This document shows, one piece after another, positions 7,074-16,009 of a stretch of DNA of 42,014 bases. The notes under the pieces were generated by a model. That model had not been told where the DNA came from and did no database searches. It worked only from the letters and a program-made list of their open reading frames with translations. The DNA is taken from NCBI GenBank assembly GCA_029881995.1, contig JAOULO010000027.1, positions 1 through 42,014 on the forward strand. Reading direction: 5' to 3'. Both the position numbers and the translations under genes were made by a program. This stretch comes from Gammaproteobacteria bacterium. Its GTDB lineage: Bacteria; Pseudomonadota; Gammaproteobacteria; UBA6429; Thiohalophilaceae. Position 1 is the first letter of the stretch; each line of letters opens with the position of its first letter.

Positions 7074-7258
7074 TGGATAAAAGAAAAGCATACTCTTTCA
7101 GGACGCAATTTCTGGTTAAATTTGAACCAGATTATATTAGAGACAATTGTGCTATAACTTGTTTAAGCAGAGTATTTAGCGTTATGCTGGATTTTCACAA
7201 GCTGCGGTTTAAAAGATATTTGGATAGTATCTAATCAATAATTATAAAAGGGGTGATT

Positions 7259-7573
7259 ATGTTAGTCAGTAATCTTGAAATTGTTCCAGGCAAGCGAATT
7301 ATTAAGCACCTGGGTCTGGTACAGGGGAGTTCCGTCAGGGCAAAGCATGTTGGTCGTGACATCATGGCGAGCTTTAAGAACATATTTGGTGGGGAGCTCA
7401 AAGGTTACACCGAACTCTTGCAGGAATCTCGTCAGGAAGCCATGGAGCGTATGCTGGAACAGGCAAAATCAACCGGAGCCAATGCCGTTTTGAATGTTCG
7501 CTTTTCCACTTCCAGTGTTGCTGCTGGTGCAGCTGAGCTGTTCATTTATGGGACAGCCGTGATCCTGGAGTAA
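7259..7573 (+). CDS. YbjQ/DUF74-family protein
   Basis: This is a compact 104-residue YbjQ-type protein that assembles as a beta-rich ring in known structures. Family features seen are GLVQGSSVRAKHVGRDI near the N-terminus, the helix ESRQEAMERMLEQA and the C-terminal strand GANAVLNVRFSTS. ATG at 7259 is chosen over GTG at 7253 because AAAAGGGG (7247-7254) would overlap the latter. It opens an apparent operon with a paralogue (6 bases later) and an M48 peptidase. The biochemical role of the family is unsettled. Confidence 0.88.
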   Translation: MLVSNLEIVPGKRIIKHLGLVQGSSVRAKHVGRDIMASFKNIFGGELKGYTELLQESRQEAMERMLEQAKSTGANAVLNVRFSTSSVAAGAAELFIYGTAVILE

Positions 7574-7578
7574 AGCCG

Positions 7579-8028
7579 ATGGTTGATATCATTATATTAT
7601 TAACACTTCTGGCGCTGGGTTATGGCTTTGGTCGCTATGCAGAAGGGCGACACTATCGGTCCATAATACAGCGAGAAGAGAAATTACAATATCTGGTGGC
7701 TGTGTCCACAAAGATCATTCCGCCTGGTGAACAGTATTCTCAAAGTAGTCTTGTCTGCGGAAATGTGGTGATTTCAGTCGATTTTTTCAAACGCTTTCTT
7801 GCTGGTTTGCGTAATATCGTGGGTGGTCGTGTTATGTCTTATGAAAGTCTGGTGGACAGGGCACGTCGTGAGGCCATTCTGCGTATGAAACAGGAAGCTG
7901 AGGCGCTTGGAGCCAAACTGGTTTTTAACGTCAAACTGGAAACCTCAAGTATCTCCAAAGGTGGTGGCAATAGTATTGGCTCGGTGGAAGTATTCGCCTA
8001 TGGTACGGCATTAATTCCCCACAGTTAG
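7579..8028 (+). CDS. Membrane-anchored YbjQ/DUF74-family protein
   Basis: This 149-residue paralogue of the preceding protein has an added N-terminal membrane helix (residues 4-20, VDIIILLTLLALGYGFGRYAE). The YbjQ core follows, with the equivalent helix DRARREAILRMKQEAEALGA and the end strand KLVFNVKLETSSIS. A GGAG sequence that includes the previous stop serves as ribosome binding site. The helix would tether the ring-forming domain to the inner membrane, next to the membrane-bound M48 peptidase encoded next. Confidence 0.87.
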   Translation: MVDIIILLTLLALGYGFGRYAEGRHYRSIIQREEKLQYLVAVSTKIIPPGEQYSQSSLVCGNVVISVDFFKRFLAGLRNIVGGRVMSYESLVDRARREAILRMKQEAEALGAKLVFNVKLETSSISKGGGNSIGSVEVFAYGTALIPHS

Positions 8029-8034
8029 TTATAT

Positions 8035-8886
8035 ATGGAATACAGTAATCCAAAAATACCAGAGGGTATCAATACCTCATCCGAGCATCCATTAAAGGAA
8101 TTTTTTCTATTAAGTGCGGGTGTGCTATCGCTGGTTGCTGTTGTTATTCTTATTCTTTCACTACTTGCCGATAAACTGGCCCACCATATTCCCTATAGTG
8201 CCGAAAAGAATATCTCCTCACTAAAATTTGAACAGGAAATAAAAGGCCAGCCAGTTAATCAATACCTCAGCTCTCTTACGCATCACATCGAACGGGCTAT
8301 CGAATTACCAGATGATATGAAAATCAAACTTCACTATGTAGATGCTGATACCGTCAATGCCTTTGCTTTTCTGGGTGGGCATGTGGTTATGTTTCGTGGT
8401 TTGATGGAAAAACTGCCCAATGAAAATGCCTTGGCGATGGTTCTGGCGCATGAAATTGCCCATATTAAGCATCGCCACCCGATCCGCAGTTTGGGCCGTG
8501 GCGTGGTCATTGCAGCAGCCCTGTCGCTGGTGAGTAGTTCGGTAGGGAGTGATGTTATGGCAAATATCATGGGCAAAACCGGTTATGTCACTGCTCTGAA
8601 ATACAGTCGAGACCATGAAACTGAGGCAGATGATACGGCAATACAGGCAATGCACCGTTTATATGGACATCTGAATGGTGCTGAAGACCTGTTTCATGTC
8701 CTCGAAGCCAACACGAAGGGCAAGCCGAGTTTTGAATTTTTCAGTACCCATCCGTTATCAGAGAAACGTATTCAGCGTATACAGAAGGCACAAACAAATA
8801 CTTCACCAGATAACATAACGCCATTACCTACAGGCTATGCACAATGGGTGGCAAAAAAGCCGGAGAGCCAGGCCGATAAGAAATAA
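8035..8886 (+). CDS. Membrane-anchored M48-family zinc metallopeptidase
   Basis: This is a 283-residue M48 peptidase. One membrane helix spans residues about 24-48. The zinc motif HEIAH is at H139, E140 and H143, and the third ligand is the Glu in HETEAD (about residue 200). The substrate-binding strand VNAFAFLGGHVVMFRGL is also present. Family members degrade or process envelope proteins. It follows two YbjQ genes with only a few bases between stop and start and has no separate ribosome site, which suggests coupled translation. The YbjQ-YbjQ-M48 order is a recurrent arrangement in proteobacteria. Confidence 0.9.
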   Translation: MEYSNPKIPEGINTSSEHPLKEFFLLSAGVLSLVAVVILILSLLADKLAHHIPYSAEKNISSLKFEQEIKGQPVNQYLSSLTHHIERAIELPDDMKIKLHYVDADTVNAFAFLGGHVVMFRGLMEKLPNENALAMVLAHEIAHIKHRHPIRSLGRGVVIAAALSLVSSSVGSDVMANIMGKTGYVTALKYSRDHETEADDTAIQAMHRLYGHLNGAEDLFHVLEANTKGKPSFEFFSTHPLSEKRIQRIQKAQTNTSPDNITPLPTGYAQWVAKKPESQADKK

Positions 8887-8909
8887 TTTAGGAGATAATG
8901 AATATCTTC

Positions 8910-10007
8910 TTATGATATTTTTCCATTAAGCATTCCAAGATATTCTTTTACTAAAACTGGATACTGGCGTGTGTTTAGCAGGGTATTTGTCATCATGTAG
9001 CACTCATGGGTACAGTAGCATTGGCGATTTTTGATTCTGGCCTGGATTATTTTTGCCTGTTCAGTCTTTAAAACCTTTTGAATGTTGTACTGATAATCAC
9101 ACACGTTGCCAAAACTGTTATGTAACATTTCACAGGGATAGACATCACCAATTTCATTCAGAACCAGATTAACCAGCCCTGCATAGCAGGGAAGCTGAGA
9201 CTGTTTCTGTTGTAGTGTTGCGTAGATTAATCGACGTTGCAGGATGTCCTGTGCAGCCTTGAGGCGAGCACCATTGAATCGGAATAGGCTGCTGATTCTC
9301 TTTTTCATATTACTGGCCAGACGCTCACTGGCCTGTCGGTATTTTTCAAGGTCGATATTTTTGTAGTGTGGTTCATTTAAGTTACCCCGCACCATGGAAA
9401 TGGTGTGCAGTGGTGCATGCTCCAAACTAGCCACATAGTCGATGATACTGTTCATGTCGTGCTGATTTTCAGAACAGAACACAGTGTTAAAGCCCAGTTC
9501 GAAATTTTTATACCGCTCAAGAAATGGTAATAGGTCATGATAGGTTTGAAGAGTCTTGTTAAAACTACCGGGGGTGTTGCGCAGTCCATCGTGTTGCTCT
9601 CCAATACCGTCGATGGAGAGCTTAACGGCAATGACACTCTTTGGACAGGTCTCCAGGATCTGTTGCATGGTGTTTTTAATGTGTTGTGGCTGCATACCAT
9701 TGGTGGGATAGAGCATGATGCAGGGTTTGTTCTGTCGATAAAATATCTGGCTGATGGCAGCCAGGTCTTTACGCAGGAATATTTCACCACCAGAAAAGGC
9801 CAGCCAGAGCAAGCTGCCCAGACTGTTTGATACTTGCTGGATTTCATCCAGGTTTAATTCTGCTTCGTTCTGTTGTGTATCATTTTTACTTGCCAGATAA
9901 AAACAGTAGGGGCAACGTGCATTGCACTGTCGGGTTACAAAGTAAGTCAACTGGATAGGCCGATGTTTATAAAACAACGCAGGTAGATGACGTAATGGAC
10001 TATACAT
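8910..10007 (-). CDS. Radical SAM/SPASM-type protein
   Basis: The 365-residue protein carries the radical SAM cluster motif CNARCPYC (C28, C32, C35), the SAM-binding LAFSGGEIFLRKD, and a Cys-rich C-terminal extension resembling a SPASM/twitch domain (CYAG, YPCEML, CYCTHECYM) for an extra Fe-S cluster. Such enzymes modify peptides, sugars or lipids by radical chemistry; the substrate is not known here. It starts one base after the glycosyltransferase stop, so the two are translated as a pair. No short precursor-peptide gene was seen beside it. Confidence 0.85.
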   Translation of the reverse strand: MYSPLRHLPALFYKHRPIQLTYFVTRQCNARCPYCFYLASKNDTQQNEAELNLDEIQQVSNSLGSLLWLAFSGGEIFLRKDLAAISQIFYRQNKPCIMLYPTNGMQPQHIKNTMQQILETCPKSVIAVKLSIDGIGEQHDGLRNTPGSFNKTLQTYHDLLPFLERYKNFELGFNTVFCSENQHDMNSIIDYVASLEHAPLHTISMVRGNLNEPHYKNIDLEKYRQASERLASNMKKRISSLFRFNGARLKAAQDILQRRLIYATLQQKQSQLPCYAGLVNLVLNEIGDVYPCEMLHNSFGNVCDYQYNIQKVLKTEQAKIIQARIKNRQCYCTHECYMMTNTLLNTRQYPVLVKEYLGMLNGKIS

Positions 10008-10008
10008 C

Positions 10009-11013
10009 TTAATCAGTCTTCCAGTGACTTAAGGGTTGTCTGAGTGTATTAATCAGGGCAACTAGCACACCAAGGCCAACGGGCAGGGGATAGACTAGCA
10101 GGTAATAGGCCATGGCCATGAGTCCGGTGAGTCGTGAACTGCTGTGGATATAAAATGCCTCTAATAGGCCACGACTTATATACAGGTTCCCTGCGAGCAT
10201 TAAGACCAGAACTGGCAAAACAAACGGCATACCTGCGGCGATCATCAATAATAATAAACATGTAAGGTAATAACTAATCACATTGGTCTTCAGCTCAATT
10301 GATGCAGTACCGGAATCGACCAGTAGATCATGATTTTTCAGTGAATATTGAATCCAGTAACGTGTTTTACGTATGGCATTTTTCCAGGAATCACGCAGGG
10401 AGTAATTAAAAATATGCTGGACCTGTAATTCGGGCAGCATCTGTAACACCATCCCGGCCTGGCGCAGACGGTGACTGAATTCCACATCTTCCAGAATGGG
10501 CCCCATTTTTTCATTAAAGCCCCCCACCTGTTGAAATGTGCTGGCCCTGATTGCCATAGCATGGGTAGCTATATAGTCTGGTGCTGTGGCATGTTTGTTT
10601 TCAGAATAATGAACAAAGATCGACTGGAAACGACTGAAAAAATGATCGTCATAGGGCCGCGGGGTATAGCTGCCGCCGATCACAAGCCGCTCATCGGCTT
10701 GTTGCATTTTTTGCCTGACGAGAGATAGGGCGGTTTTATCCAGTAGACAGTCGGCATCGGTAAAAAATAGAATTTTACCAAAACTCTTATAGGCTCCCAG
10801 ATTCCGTGTATAGGCTGCCCCCCAGTTATGGCGTAACTGGATCAGACGGCAGGGGAAACGCTGAGCAATTTCGGCTGAACCATCTGTTGAACCATCATCC
10901 ACTACAATCAGTTCGCAGTCCCTGTCCATGGCGTGTATCGTGGAATATAAACAGGCTTCCAGTGTAGTGGCACCGTTATAAACCGGGATGATGATTGAGA
11001 TTAATGGGTTCAC
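10009..11013 (-). CDS. Family 2 glycosyltransferase
   Basis: This is a 334-residue GT-A fold glycosyltransferase. It has ISIIIPVYNG at the start, the nucleotide-sugar strand LIVVDDGSTDGS, the metal-binding DxD as TDADC (around residue 95), and the acceptor-side LEDVEFSHRLR. Two or three membrane helices lie in the C-terminal third. GTG at 11013 is preferred as start because AAGGAGGG lies about 10 bases upstream; the longer frame to ATG 11100 adds an unlikely leader. It is adjacent to and probably co-expressed with the radical SAM gene, so the two may build one modified glycan or glycosylated product. Confidence 0.82.
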   Translation of the reverse strand: MNPLISIIIPVYNGATTLEACLYSTIHAMDRDCELIVVDDGSTDGSAEIAQRFPCRLIQLRHNWGAAYTRNLGAYKSFGKILFFTDADCLLDKTALSLVRQKMQQADERLVIGGSYTPRPYDDHFFSRFQSIFVHYSENKHATAPDYIATHAMAIRASTFQQVGGFNEKMGPILEDVEFSHRLRQAGMVLQMLPELQVQHIFNYSLRDSWKNAIRKTRYWIQYSLKNHDLLVDSGTASIELKTNVISYYLTCLLLLMIAAGMPFVLPVLVLMLAGNLYISRGLLEAFYIHSSSRLTGLMAMAYYLLVYPLPVGLGVLVALINTLRQPLSHWKTD

Positions 11014-11288
11014 TTTATTTATGCCCTCCTTGTCTGTTTCATTTTTCAAGTCTAACGTGTCAATGAGTAAAAGAAATTGATGCAAACACATCATTCTCAA
11101 CCATGTGCCCGAGGAGTAGAAAAGCTATTATGTGCAGCTACAAGTCTTTGTAGATCAGGAAAACCGCACAGCAGAGATACGGAATTTCCGGTAATGAAAG
11201 TGATTTCTCTTTTTGGGTTTAATAAAAAGAGTGATGTGCTTTTAATGATTTTCTACTCAATATGGCTCTCAAGTAAAAGGAGGGGATC

Positions 11289-12305
11289 ATGAACTGGAAT
11301 AAACTATTCAAACCCCTGGCAGTATTGGCCGTGCTGTCATTAGGTTTCGTGAATTTAACGGCCACAGGCGCCGCCAAGTGGGCCAATCCAGATTTATTGG
11401 TCTCACCTGATACGGTGAAACAAAACATTAACAAGGCAAACTGGATTGTTGTCGATTGCCGTGATTTAAAGGACTATGCCAAGGGCCATATTCCCGGGGC
11501 GATTAGTCTTGGCAAACGATGCAAAAAAGCACTGCGTGATTCAACCGCACGTGTCTGGCGGGACACAAACAAATATGAAAAATTGTTTGGTAAAGTCGGT
11601 ATCAGTAATAACACCCATGTGGTGTTTTATTATGGCGACATGAAAACCCTGACTGACGCCACCGTGGGATTCTGGATCATGGAGTACCTCGGACATGACA
11701 AGGTGTATGTACTAAACGGTGGTCTTGATGCCTGGCGTAAAGCAGGGAACAGACTGGATAAAAAACCAGTAAAAAAATCACCCGCAACTTTTAAAGCCAA
11801 ACTGGTGTCAGCCCGTTATGCACCGACCGATGAGATTGCATCCATCGCACGGGGTAAAATCACTGCAAGACAGGTAATCGATTCCAGAACCGAAAAGGAA
11901 TACGCGGGCAAGGATATCAGAGCAATTCGCGGTGGATATATTCCGAATACCACTATGAATGTTTCTCACCTGGATACCCTGAAACAGGTTAAAAATCCCA
12001 AGACTGGCAAAATGGAAGCTGTGGCCTATTTTGATCCAGAACCAGTTGAGAAGGCATTCGGTAAACTCGACAAAATGCAAAGGACTATCGCGTATTGTCA
12101 GACTGGGACACGTTCTACCATGACCTATATGCAACTTCGTCTGATGGGCTTCAAGGACCCGGCCAACTGGGATGAATCCTGGCGTGTGTATGGCTCACAA
12201 CTGGCCTTACCGGTCGCTGGTGAACAGTGGTACAACTTTGCAGGTCTGAACAAGAAACTCAAAAAGCTGGAAAAGAAAGTCGCCAAGCTGGAAGGTAAGA
12301 AGTAG
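11289..12305 (+). CDS. Periplasmic tandem rhodanese (thiosulfate/mercaptopyruvate-type sulfurtransferase)
   Basis: The 338-residue product has a signal peptide (about residues 1-29). A first rhodanese domain follows (about 35-155) and lacks an active-site cysteine. The second domain (about 170-310) has the active loop CQTGTR starting at C270. The tail is a Lys-rich coiled coil (KKLKKLEKKVAKLEGKK). The family moves sulfane sulfur from a donor to a thiophilic acceptor; the export signal places this one in the periplasm. AGGAGGGG lies just before the start. It is divergent from the glycosyltransferase. Confidence 0.88.
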   Translation: MNWNKLFKPLAVLAVLSLGFVNLTATGAAKWANPDLLVSPDTVKQNINKANWIVVDCRDLKDYAKGHIPGAISLGKRCKKALRDSTARVWRDTNKYEKLFGKVGISNNTHVVFYYGDMKTLTDATVGFWIMEYLGHDKVYVLNGGLDAWRKAGNRLDKKPVKKSPATFKAKLVSARYAPTDEIASIARGKITARQVIDSRTEKEYAGKDIRAIRGGYIPNTTMNVSHLDTLKQVKNPKTGKMEAVAYFDPEPVEKAFGKLDKMQRTIAYCQTGTRSTMTYMQLRLMGFKDPANWDESWRVYGSQLALPVAGEQWYNFAGLNKKLKKLEKKVAKLEGKK

Positions 12306-12327
12306 TTATTTGCTCGCAAATTGATTA

Positions 12328-12354
12328 CCCCGTTATTGATTCAATTTAACGGGG
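12328..12354 (+). terminator. Stem-loop after the rhodanese gene
   Basis: CCCCGTT (12328-12334) and AACGGGG (12348-12354) form a 7-bp GC-rich stem 23 bases after the stop codon, with a 13-base loop. The sequence after it (GACTTCTTAT) is only weakly T-rich, so termination may be partial. The rest of the spacer up to 12580 is AT-rich and shows no gene. Confidence 0.6.
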
Positions 12355-12580
12355 GACTTCTTATATTCAATATTTAACATAATATATATTATGCGAACTA
12401 ATAAGATAGTCCCTATATTCTAGAAAATGTATTAAATAACCACCATTATTAGTTGTTTTTATTAATAAATATGCCTCAGAATATATATTCTAGTGCATTC
12501 TTCCCCCTTACAATTGTTACAGTAAATCCTAATTTGCTGTATATTGTCCATCTTTGGGAGTTTTGGGTTGGAAATTGGAC

Positions 12581-13132
12581 ATGTTTAGAAAAATTCTGAA
12601 TCTTATTACGTTATTTGCTTTGATGTTTCCTGCTAGCCTGATGGCAGAAACATCTCCTCTATATATGGGTCTATCATCAGCAACATTCGATTCTAAGTAC
12701 CATGAGTATGAGGTTGATGGTGCTATTCTGAGCTTGGGTATCGACCTTAATAATTACATTTCATTTGAAGTCAGTGGCGGTACATCGGATAAACACGAGG
12801 ATCCTGCTGCTGGTATTTCGTATGAAGTTGATTATGTGGCCAGCGCATTTTTGAAATTTAATCTCCGTTTAAATCGAGTTAATCTGTATGTGTTGGGCGG
12901 CTATTCTAAGTCTGAGATCACATCAACAGTTGGTACTACGACAACCACAGATGAAACGAAGGGTGGTTCAGTTGGTTATGGAATTGACTTTTTTGGAACG
13001 CCAGATCTTGCACTTAGTATCCGACGCGTTGAGTTTTATGATCTGGAAAATGAACCTAAAACCCATCTTGGTGCAACTATGTTTGGTATTACCTATTATT
13101 ACGATACACCAAGGATTCACAGTCGTTATTGA
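12581..13132 (+). CDS. Outer-membrane beta-barrel protein, porin-like
   Basis: The 183-residue product has a signal peptide (about residues 1-22, ending SLMA). Alternating polar/aromatic strands follow (SPLYMGLSSATF, YISFEVSGGTS, VASAFLKFNL, VNLYVLGGYSKS, HLGATMFGITYYY), as in OmpA/OmpW-like 8-stranded barrels of the outer-membrane-beta-barrel superfamily. The start is set at ATG 12581, which gives a normal signal peptide; the longer TTG start at 12554 adds nine unneeded residues. The ligand or function is unknown. A perfect hairpin follows the stop. Confidence 0.78.
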   Translation: MFRKILNLITLFALMFPASLMAETSPLYMGLSSATFDSKYHEYEVDGAILSLGIDLNNYISFEVSGGTSDKHEDPAAGISYEVDYVASAFLKFNLRLNRVNLYVLGGYSKSEITSTVGTTTTTDETKGGSVGYGIDFFGTPDLALSIRRVEFYDLENEPKTHLGATMFGITYYYDTPRIHSRY

Positions 13133-13133
13133 T

Positions 13134-14522
13134 TTATAGGGCTAACTCATCCCCGTAGCTGGGGATGAGTGTATTCTTTCCCAGTCTGTTGTTAAATTCC
13201 TTTCTGATCGTTTGCATTGCTTCCTTTTCACCATGGACCAGACTGATATCTGGTTTGCCATGAAAACCCTGATACCAGCTTAACAAACCATCTTGATCAG
13301 CATGCGCTGAAAGTCCACCCACCGTATGAATCTGGGCATTTACTGTAATGGTTTCACCCCATAATCTTATATGCTTTGCTCCGTCTACCAATGAACGACC
13401 CAATGTCCCTTTTGCCTGAAATCCAACTATGATGATATGACATGAGTGGCGCCATATATTATGTTTTAAATGGTGTTTAATTCGACCACCATTACACATA
13501 CCACTTCCAGCAATAATGATGGCACCTGATTTTATTTTATTTAATTGCATGGATTGATTGGCTGTATGAGAGATGTGTAGATTTGGTAAAATGTCTTTCA
13601 TTTTTTTATTTTTCATTAGCGAAATAGCTGCTGTATCATAAAGTTGTTGATGCTTTAAATAGATGTCGGTTGCAGCAATTGCCATTGGGCTGTCCAGGAA
13701 TATTTGCCATTTACTCAGATTCCATTCATCCCAATATTGGGCGAATAAATAGAGAATTTCCTGAGTTCTGCCTACTGCAAATGACGGAATGAGTATATTA
13801 CCTCCATCTTGTATGGCAGATTTAATGATCTCCCCTATTTCCTGCAATGTTGAATTTATACTGCGATGAAAACGATCCCCATAAGTGGCTTCCATAATAA
13901 CATGATCGGCTTCAGTTATGATTTCAGGATTACGAAGAATTGGAATATTTGAATGGCCCAGGTCTCCACTAAAACATAATTTTTTACTTTTAGTGCCTTC
14001 AGTTAAATACAGCTCAACAATTGATGAGCCCAGTATGTGTCCTGCATCTCTTAGACGAAAGGTTATCTCAGGATATAAGTTATATTTTATGTCGTAATCA
14101 ACGCCTTTGACTTTACGCATAACTTTTTGAACATCTTTTCGTGTATACAGTGGTTGCACTTGTTTAAGGCTCTTTCTTTGCCTTTTTCTATTTTCAATGT
14201 CGGCATCCTTTTCATTAAGGAAGGCAGAATCCTGAAGCAGGATATTTACCAGGTCTTTGCTGGCATGTTGGGTGTAAATATGACCATTAAATCCAGATTT
14301 ATGGAGCAAAGGGATACGACCCGAATGGTCGATATGTGCATGACTTAGGATGACTGCGTCGATATTTTCTGGTTTAAAAGGAAATGCTTTTCTGTTCTGT
14401 GATTCTTCCTGCCCGGTGCCTTGAAATAGTCCACAGTCAAGCAATATGGATCTCGTCCCTGCTTTAATGAGCATGCAGGAACCTGTGACTTCTTCTGTAG
14501 CACCCCAGAATTGTACTTTCAT
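13134..14522 (-). CDS. Metallo-beta-lactamase fold beta-CASP nuclease
   Basis: The protein has 462 residues. The zinc site HAHIDHSGR is at about residues 61-69, with further motifs GHILGSS (motif 3) and SGDLGHSN (motif 4). The beta-CASP region contains PSFAVGRTQE and AGSGMCNGGR, and the C-terminal RNA-specificity part contains HTVGGLSAHAD and LVHGE. Proteins of this class (CPSF73/YSH1-like) cut or degrade RNA. Its length and complete motif set suggest an active enzyme. It is transcribed leftward, convergent with the barrel gene. Confidence 0.9.
   Translation of the reverse strand: MKVQFWGATEEVTGSCMLIKAGTRSILLDCGLFQGTGQEESQNRKAFPFKPENIDAVILSHAHIDHSGRIPLLHKSGFNGHIYTQHASKDLVNILLQDSAFLNEKDADIENRKRQRKSLKQVQPLYTRKDVQKVMRKVKGVDYDIKYNLYPEITFRLRDAGHILGSSIVELYLTEGTKSKKLCFSGDLGHSNIPILRNPEIITEADHVIMEATYGDRFHRSINSTLQEIGEIIKSAIQDGGNILIPSFAVGRTQEILYLFAQYWDEWNLSKWQIFLDSPMAIAATDIYLKHQQLYDTAAISLMKNKKMKDILPNLHISHTANQSMQLNKIKSGAIIIAGSGMCNGGRIKHHLKHNIWRHSCHIIIVGFQAKGTLGRSLVDGAKHIRLWGETITVNAQIHTVGGLSAHADQDGLLSWYQGFHGKPDISLVHGEKEAMQTIRKEFNNRLGKNTLIPSYGDELAL
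13145..13170. terminator. Perfect hairpin between two convergent genes
   Basis: ACTCATCCCC (13145-13154) and GGGGATGAGT (13161-13170) form a perfect 10-bp stem with a 6-base loop. It lies just after the barrel gene on the plus strand and inside the last codons of the nuclease gene on the minus strand, followed by TATTCTTT in the plus direction. It probably ends the rightward transcript and may also stabilise the 3' end of the leftward one. Confidence 0.65.
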
Positions 14523-14606
14523 GATGCGTTCACAGATACAAGCTGATTATCGCTCTAAGTTCATCACATAATTTTTGATTTGTCATGTGATTTAGTTTGT
14601 TCAAAT

Positions 14607-14620
14607 TTGACCTGGATCAA
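14607..14620. promoter_or_regulatory. FNR/Anr-like box upstream of the DUF6763-type gene
   Basis: TTGACCTGGATCAA matches the FNR consensus TTGAT-N4-ATCAA with one mismatch. It lies about 108 bases before the next start codon and 85 bases before the divergent nuclease gene, so it could act on either. A similar box precedes nifJ. Binding is inferred from sequence only. Confidence 0.45.
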
Positions 14621-14727
14621 TTGAAATATCCCATTTGGAGTGCATAAATAACCAGTATCCAGATGACTTGACATAATGATTATTTTGGATAATTAATATA
14701 AGGGACGTTTCTGATTGGAGAACGACA

Positions 14728-15018
14728 ATGAGTGAATTGGCCCCAAAAGTTGGAAGCTGGTATCGCAACCTGGAAGATGGTCGTTTATTCGAAGTGGTTG
14801 CGATGGATGAAGATGATGGTACTATCGAAATTCAGTATTTTGAAAGTGAAATAGAAGAGCTGGATACGGATACCTGGGGTGAGCTAGTACTTGAGTTCAC
14901 CGCTGCTCCTGAAGATTGGTCAGGGCCTTATGATGACCTTATTTCTGATGATATGGGGGATACTGAAGATGCCCATCATCCACAAAACTGGTCCGATCCC
15001 ATGAAGGATTTTGACTGA
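14728..15018 (+). CDS. Small acidic DUF6763-type protein
   Basis: The product is 96 residues and strongly acidic. It has the conserved opening PKVGSWYRNLEDGRLFEVVA and the later WGELVLEFTAAPEDWSGPYDDL, a pattern I associate with a short gammaproteobacterial family of unknown function (DUF6763). It has no signal or membrane segment. GGAG precedes the ATG. The gene stands alone with a possible FNR-like box upstream and is followed by the HPt-receiver gene about 110 bases later. Confidence 0.75.
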   Translation: MSELAPKVGSWYRNLEDGRLFEVVAMDEDDGTIEIQYFESEIEELDTDTWGELVLEFTAAPEDWSGPYDDLISDDMGDTEDAHHPQNWSDPMKDFD

Positions 15019-15126
15019 ATTTTACAATTTTTTACTTTTCTTCTCGTCATTAATTTTAGCTATCAAGCATAGTCGGCTAGTATAAATATCAATGCAATGT
15101 CTCCGCACGGATGACACATTATATTT

Positions 15127-15915
15127 ATGACTGATTCTAACACTACTAATAATAACGATATTACTGAACTCCTTGCGGAATTGAAGAAAGGATTTGTTGC
15201 GGATATTCCAGAGAAGTTGGATGCAATGGAATCCCTGATACTTTTGATGGAACAAAATGAGGAGTTTAGTGAAAATTATGAGGCCCTATACCGTCTGGTG
15301 CACAGCCTGAAAGGGACGGCAGGAACTTATGGTTTACATTTCATTACCAGTGTTTGTCATGTTATGGAAGATATACTGAATGAAGTGGGTAAAAACAGTG
15401 AGAACTTCAATCAATATGGCGGTACCTACTGGCTAAGCTATATCGATTTGCTCAGAACTATTCTAAGTGATCTGGAAAAAAGCCAGGACAATTTCTCTGC
15501 CTATGAAGGAGTTCTCAATAAACTCCAGTCAACCACACCAAGTGGTAGTCGCTATGAATATCAATGTATGGTAGTTACCACCTCTGGTCTATATGAATCC
15601 TTAATCCCAACAACATTCAATGATAAGAATATTCGATTTTCTTTTTGTGGAGATGGTTATGAAGCACTTGGCCGCTTGCTTTCAGAAAATTATGATATTG
15701 TAATATCAGATTATGAGATGCCGTTTCTGAATGGTCTGGCTATATTTGGTGCGTTAAGATTATCTGATGGCAGGAATAAAGATGTTAAAACGGTGCTATT
15801 AACTTCCGGGAAACAGAAAGAACATGCAAGACAAACAGACCCGGATATTGTTATTTATAAAGATAAACATTTTACAGAAAATCTGATCCATGCTATTCAA
15901 TCAGTAATTAAGTAA
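15127..15915 (+). CDS. HPt-receiver two-component protein
   Basis: The 262-residue protein joins an N-terminal histidine phosphotransfer domain (motif VHSLKGTAG, phospho-His H59) to a C-terminal receiver (about residues 145-260). The receiver keeps the phospho-Asp D195 (VISDYEMP), the T/S switch residue (LLTSG) and Lys245, but the acidic pair expected near residues 151-152 is replaced by Thr-Thr. That pair binds Mg, so phosphorylation may be weak or absent. There is no output domain; it likely relays or sequesters phosphate for an unlinked kinase. No kinase gene is adjacent. Confidence 0.83.
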   Translation: MTDSNTTNNNDITELLAELKKGFVADIPEKLDAMESLILLMEQNEEFSENYEALYRLVHSLKGTAGTYGLHFITSVCHVMEDILNEVGKNSENFNQYGGTYWLSYIDLLRTILSDLEKSQDNFSAYEGVLNKLQSTTPSGSRYEYQCMVVTTSGLYESLIPTTFNDKNIRFSFCGDGYEALGRLLSENYDIVISDYEMPFLNGLAIFGALRLSDGRNKDVKTVLLTSGKQKEHARQTDPDIVIYKDKHFTENLIHAIQSVIK

Positions 15916-16009
15916 GCTTTCCAAAATTTACTTAATTTCAAACACATCAAACGTATTTGTCAGACTATTTCTCACTGTCAATTTAGCTGTAATATGCTGT
16001 AATAACACC

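Noticed and set aside
8910-11013. A RiPP cluster (radical SAM plus precursor peptide)
   Set aside because: I searched the flanks by eye for a short open frame with a leader-core look and a ribosome site and found none; the partner is a glycosyltransferase, so a RiPP call is unsupported.
12360-12580. Possible small RNA in the AT-rich spacer before the barrel gene
   Set aside because: The only structure is the rhodanese-side stem-loop at 12328-12354. The remaining AT-rich sequence has no terminator pair or conserved stem that I can support.
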